From an uncultured archaeon (GTDB taxonomy: Archaea > Aenigmatarchaeota > Aenigmatarchaeia > CG10238-14 > SCSR01), in NCBI GenBank assembly GCA_938017915.1, contig CALIKW010000009.1, forward strand, positions 1 to 6,377: DNA of 6,377 bases, written 5' to 3'. The translations under genes and the position numbers were made by a program. Positions 4,980-6,377 of the stretch are shown here, in pieces. The stretch's first letter is position 1. Every line of letters begins with the position of its first letter. The notes below the pieces were generated by a model, which saw nothing but the letters and a program-made list of their open reading frames with translations, did not search any database and was not told the origin of the DNA.

Positions 4980-4998
4980 ATAAAAAATTAACTTAAAG

Positions 4999-6377
4999 GT
5001 GATTGCTTTTAAAAAAGAAAAATTTTACATCACTACAGCCATTCCTTACATAAATGCACCACCTCACCTAGGCCACATACTGGAATTTGCTCAGGCTGAT
5101 GTATTGGCAAGGTTCAACAAATTGTTTGGAAAAGATGTTTTTCTAGTGACAGGCTCAGATGAAAATAGCCTCAAGAATGTTAGGAGTGCTGAGGAAATCG
5201 GGATTAAGACTCAAGAGCTATGCGATAAAAATTCTAAAATATTTAAGGAAGTTGCAATTTTGTATGGCCTCTCATTCAACAAATTTTTAAGATCTTCTGA
5301 TAAAAATGAGCATTGGCCAGGTGTTTGGAAATTGTGGAACTTGTGCAAGGAGGCAGGGGACATATACTTAAAAAAGTACAAAGGTCTTTACTGTGTTGGA
5401 TGTGAGGCATTTTATACAAAGGATGAGTTGGTTAATGGAGTTTGTCCAGAACATGGAACTAAGCCTGAAATAGTTGAGGAAGAAAATTACTTTTTCCGTC
5501 TTTCAAAATACGAGGATGAGCTAAGGGAAGTTATAGAAGGGGGGAAATTGAAAATAGTTCCACAGTTTAGGAAAAATGAAGTTTTAGGTTTTATAGAGAA
5601 GGGATTAGAGGATTTTAGTATATCACGCTCAAAAGAAAGGGCAAGAGGATGGGGTATTCCTGTTCCTGGTGATGAAACTCAAATAATATACGTATGGTTT
5701 GATGCTCTCTGTGTTTATTTAACAGGAATTGGATTCGGAAAAGATGAGGAGAAATTTAAAAAGTGGTGGCCTGCAGATGTTCATGTCATTGGAAAAGGCA
5801 TAACAAGATTTCATGCAATATATTGGCCTGCTATCCTTCTTTCAGCTGGAATAGAATTGCCCAAGACAATTTTTATCCATGGCTATATAACAATAGAAGG
5901 ACAGAAAATGAGCAAATCCTTAGGGAATATTATTGACCCAAGAGAATTAATTAAGAAGTATAATTCAGATTTTGTAAGATATTTCTTGTTGAGTGAAATT
6001 TCTCCGTTTGAGGATGGCGATTTTTCAGAAAAAAGGTTGGTAGAAAAAGTTAATAATGAGTTGATAGCAAATTTTGGTAATTTTGTTTATAGAGTATTGA
6101 GTTTTTTGAAAAAGAATTTTAACTCAAAAGTTCCTGAACCTGGGGAAATGAAAAATGAAGAAAGGGAAATTTTAAAAGGAATTGAAAGAACAAAAGAGAG
6201 TGTTAGAAAATATATAGAGGAATTTAGGATAAATGATGCTTTAAGAGAAATTATCATTCTAAGCAAAATTGGGAATCAATACTTCCAATCAAAAAAACCT
6301 TGGGAAACTTTTGAGAAAGATATAGAAGATTGCAAAACAACTCTATACATTTCAGTAAACTTGGTTAGAGCTTTATC
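4999..6377 (+). CDS. metG: Methionyl-tRNA synthetase, bacterial-like single-zinc-knuckle type (C-terminus beyond window)
   Basis: 459 codons are present and the frame runs off the right edge. It charges tRNA-Met with methionine. The class I signature HLGH is at 23-26 in ITTAIPYINAPPHLGH, and KMSKS is at 303-307 in HGYITIEGQKMSKSLGN. The connective-peptide zinc knuckle uses C132, C135, C149 and H152, the same spacing (CxxC-x13-CxxH) as Thermus thermophilus MetRS. YVWFDA (231-236) and GKGITRFHAIYWPA are typical catalytic-domain blocks. The anticodon-binding helical domain follows and is cut. The usual TGTDEHG is TGSDENS (51-57). GTG 4999 is chosen because an in-frame stop lies at 4981, no other in-frame Met occurs before residue 304, and the TATA box is correctly spaced. 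KMSKSLGN and the single knuckle are bacterial traits; archaeal MetRS usually has KFSxS-like motifs. Sampled G+C of 33-38% is slightly above nreA and the HAD gene. Confidence 0.95.
   Translation, partial: MIAFKKEKFYITTAIPYINAPPHLGHILEFAQADVLARFNKLFGKDVFLVTGSDENSLKNVRSAEEIGIKTQELCDKNSKIFKEVAILYGLSFNKFLRSSDKNEHWPGVWKLWNLCKEAGDIYLKKYKGLYCVGCEAFYTKDELVNGVCPEHGTKPEIVEEENYFFRLSKYEDELREVIEGGKLKIVPQFRKNEVLGFIEKGLEDFSISRSKERARGWGIPVPGDETQIIYVWFDALCVYLTGIGFGKDEEKFKKWWPADVHVIGKGITRFHAIYWPAILLSAGIELPKTIFIHGYITIEGQKMSKSLGNIIDPRELIKKYNSDFVRYFLLSEISPFEDGDFSEKRLVEKVNNELIANFGNFVYRVLSFLKKNFNSKVPEPGEMKNEEREILKGIERTKESVRKYIEEFRINDALREIIILSKIGNQYFQSKKPWETFEKDIEDCKTTLYISVNLVRAL

Overview
The window looks like a compact, AT-rich archaeal chromosome segment, probably from a small-genome (DPANN-like) lineage, possibly thermophilic. 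Four things point to Archaea: a gene for the archaeal DNA-repair factor NreA with a PCNA-binding tail; a tRNA-Val with typical archaeal features and no encoded CCA; TATA-like boxes about 20-30 bp upstream of nearly every start codon, with no Shine-Dalgarno sequence (leaderless mRNAs); and tight packing with overlapping gene ends. The lineage is an inference, because no rRNA or ribosomal-protein marker is present. The tRNA is 68% G+C (50 of 74) while sampled protein-coding lines are about 27-38%, which hints at thermophily.

Layout: the left edge (1-374, minus) is the N-terminus of a secreted protein with cell-wall-binding type 2 repeats. A divergent promoter region separates it from tRNA-Val(GAC) at 463-536. 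Next comes a small cysteine-rich protein (575-1089, plus) whose reading frame is broken at a GGGG run inside the 3' arm of a 9-bp inverted repeat. This is the most puzzling spot in the window. A convergent gene (1078-1542, minus) encodes a small membrane protein resembling the YdjM/DUF457 metal-dependent hydrolases.

The centre is a likely two-gene DNA-repair operon: nreA (1635-2954) overlaps by 10 bp a radical SAM protein of the SplB/spore-photoproduct-lyase-like group (2945-3742). A HAD-IIA sugar-phosphatase-like gene (3806-4546) follows with its own promoter and overlaps the end of a convergent PadR-family regulator (4529-4924, minus). The PadR gene shares a short divergent promoter region with a methionyl-tRNA synthetase gene that starts at GTG 4999 and runs off the right edge. 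This MetRS is of the bacterial (Thermus-like, single zinc knuckle, KMSKS) type rather than the usual archaeal type, so lateral acquisition is plausible.

I did not find a clearly new multi-gene system. The best leads are the frameshifted zinc-binding gene with its 5' hairpin, the nreA-radical SAM coupling, and the bacterial-type MetRS. There is no gene-free stretch over 300 bases, and I see no CRISPR array or insertion sequence.
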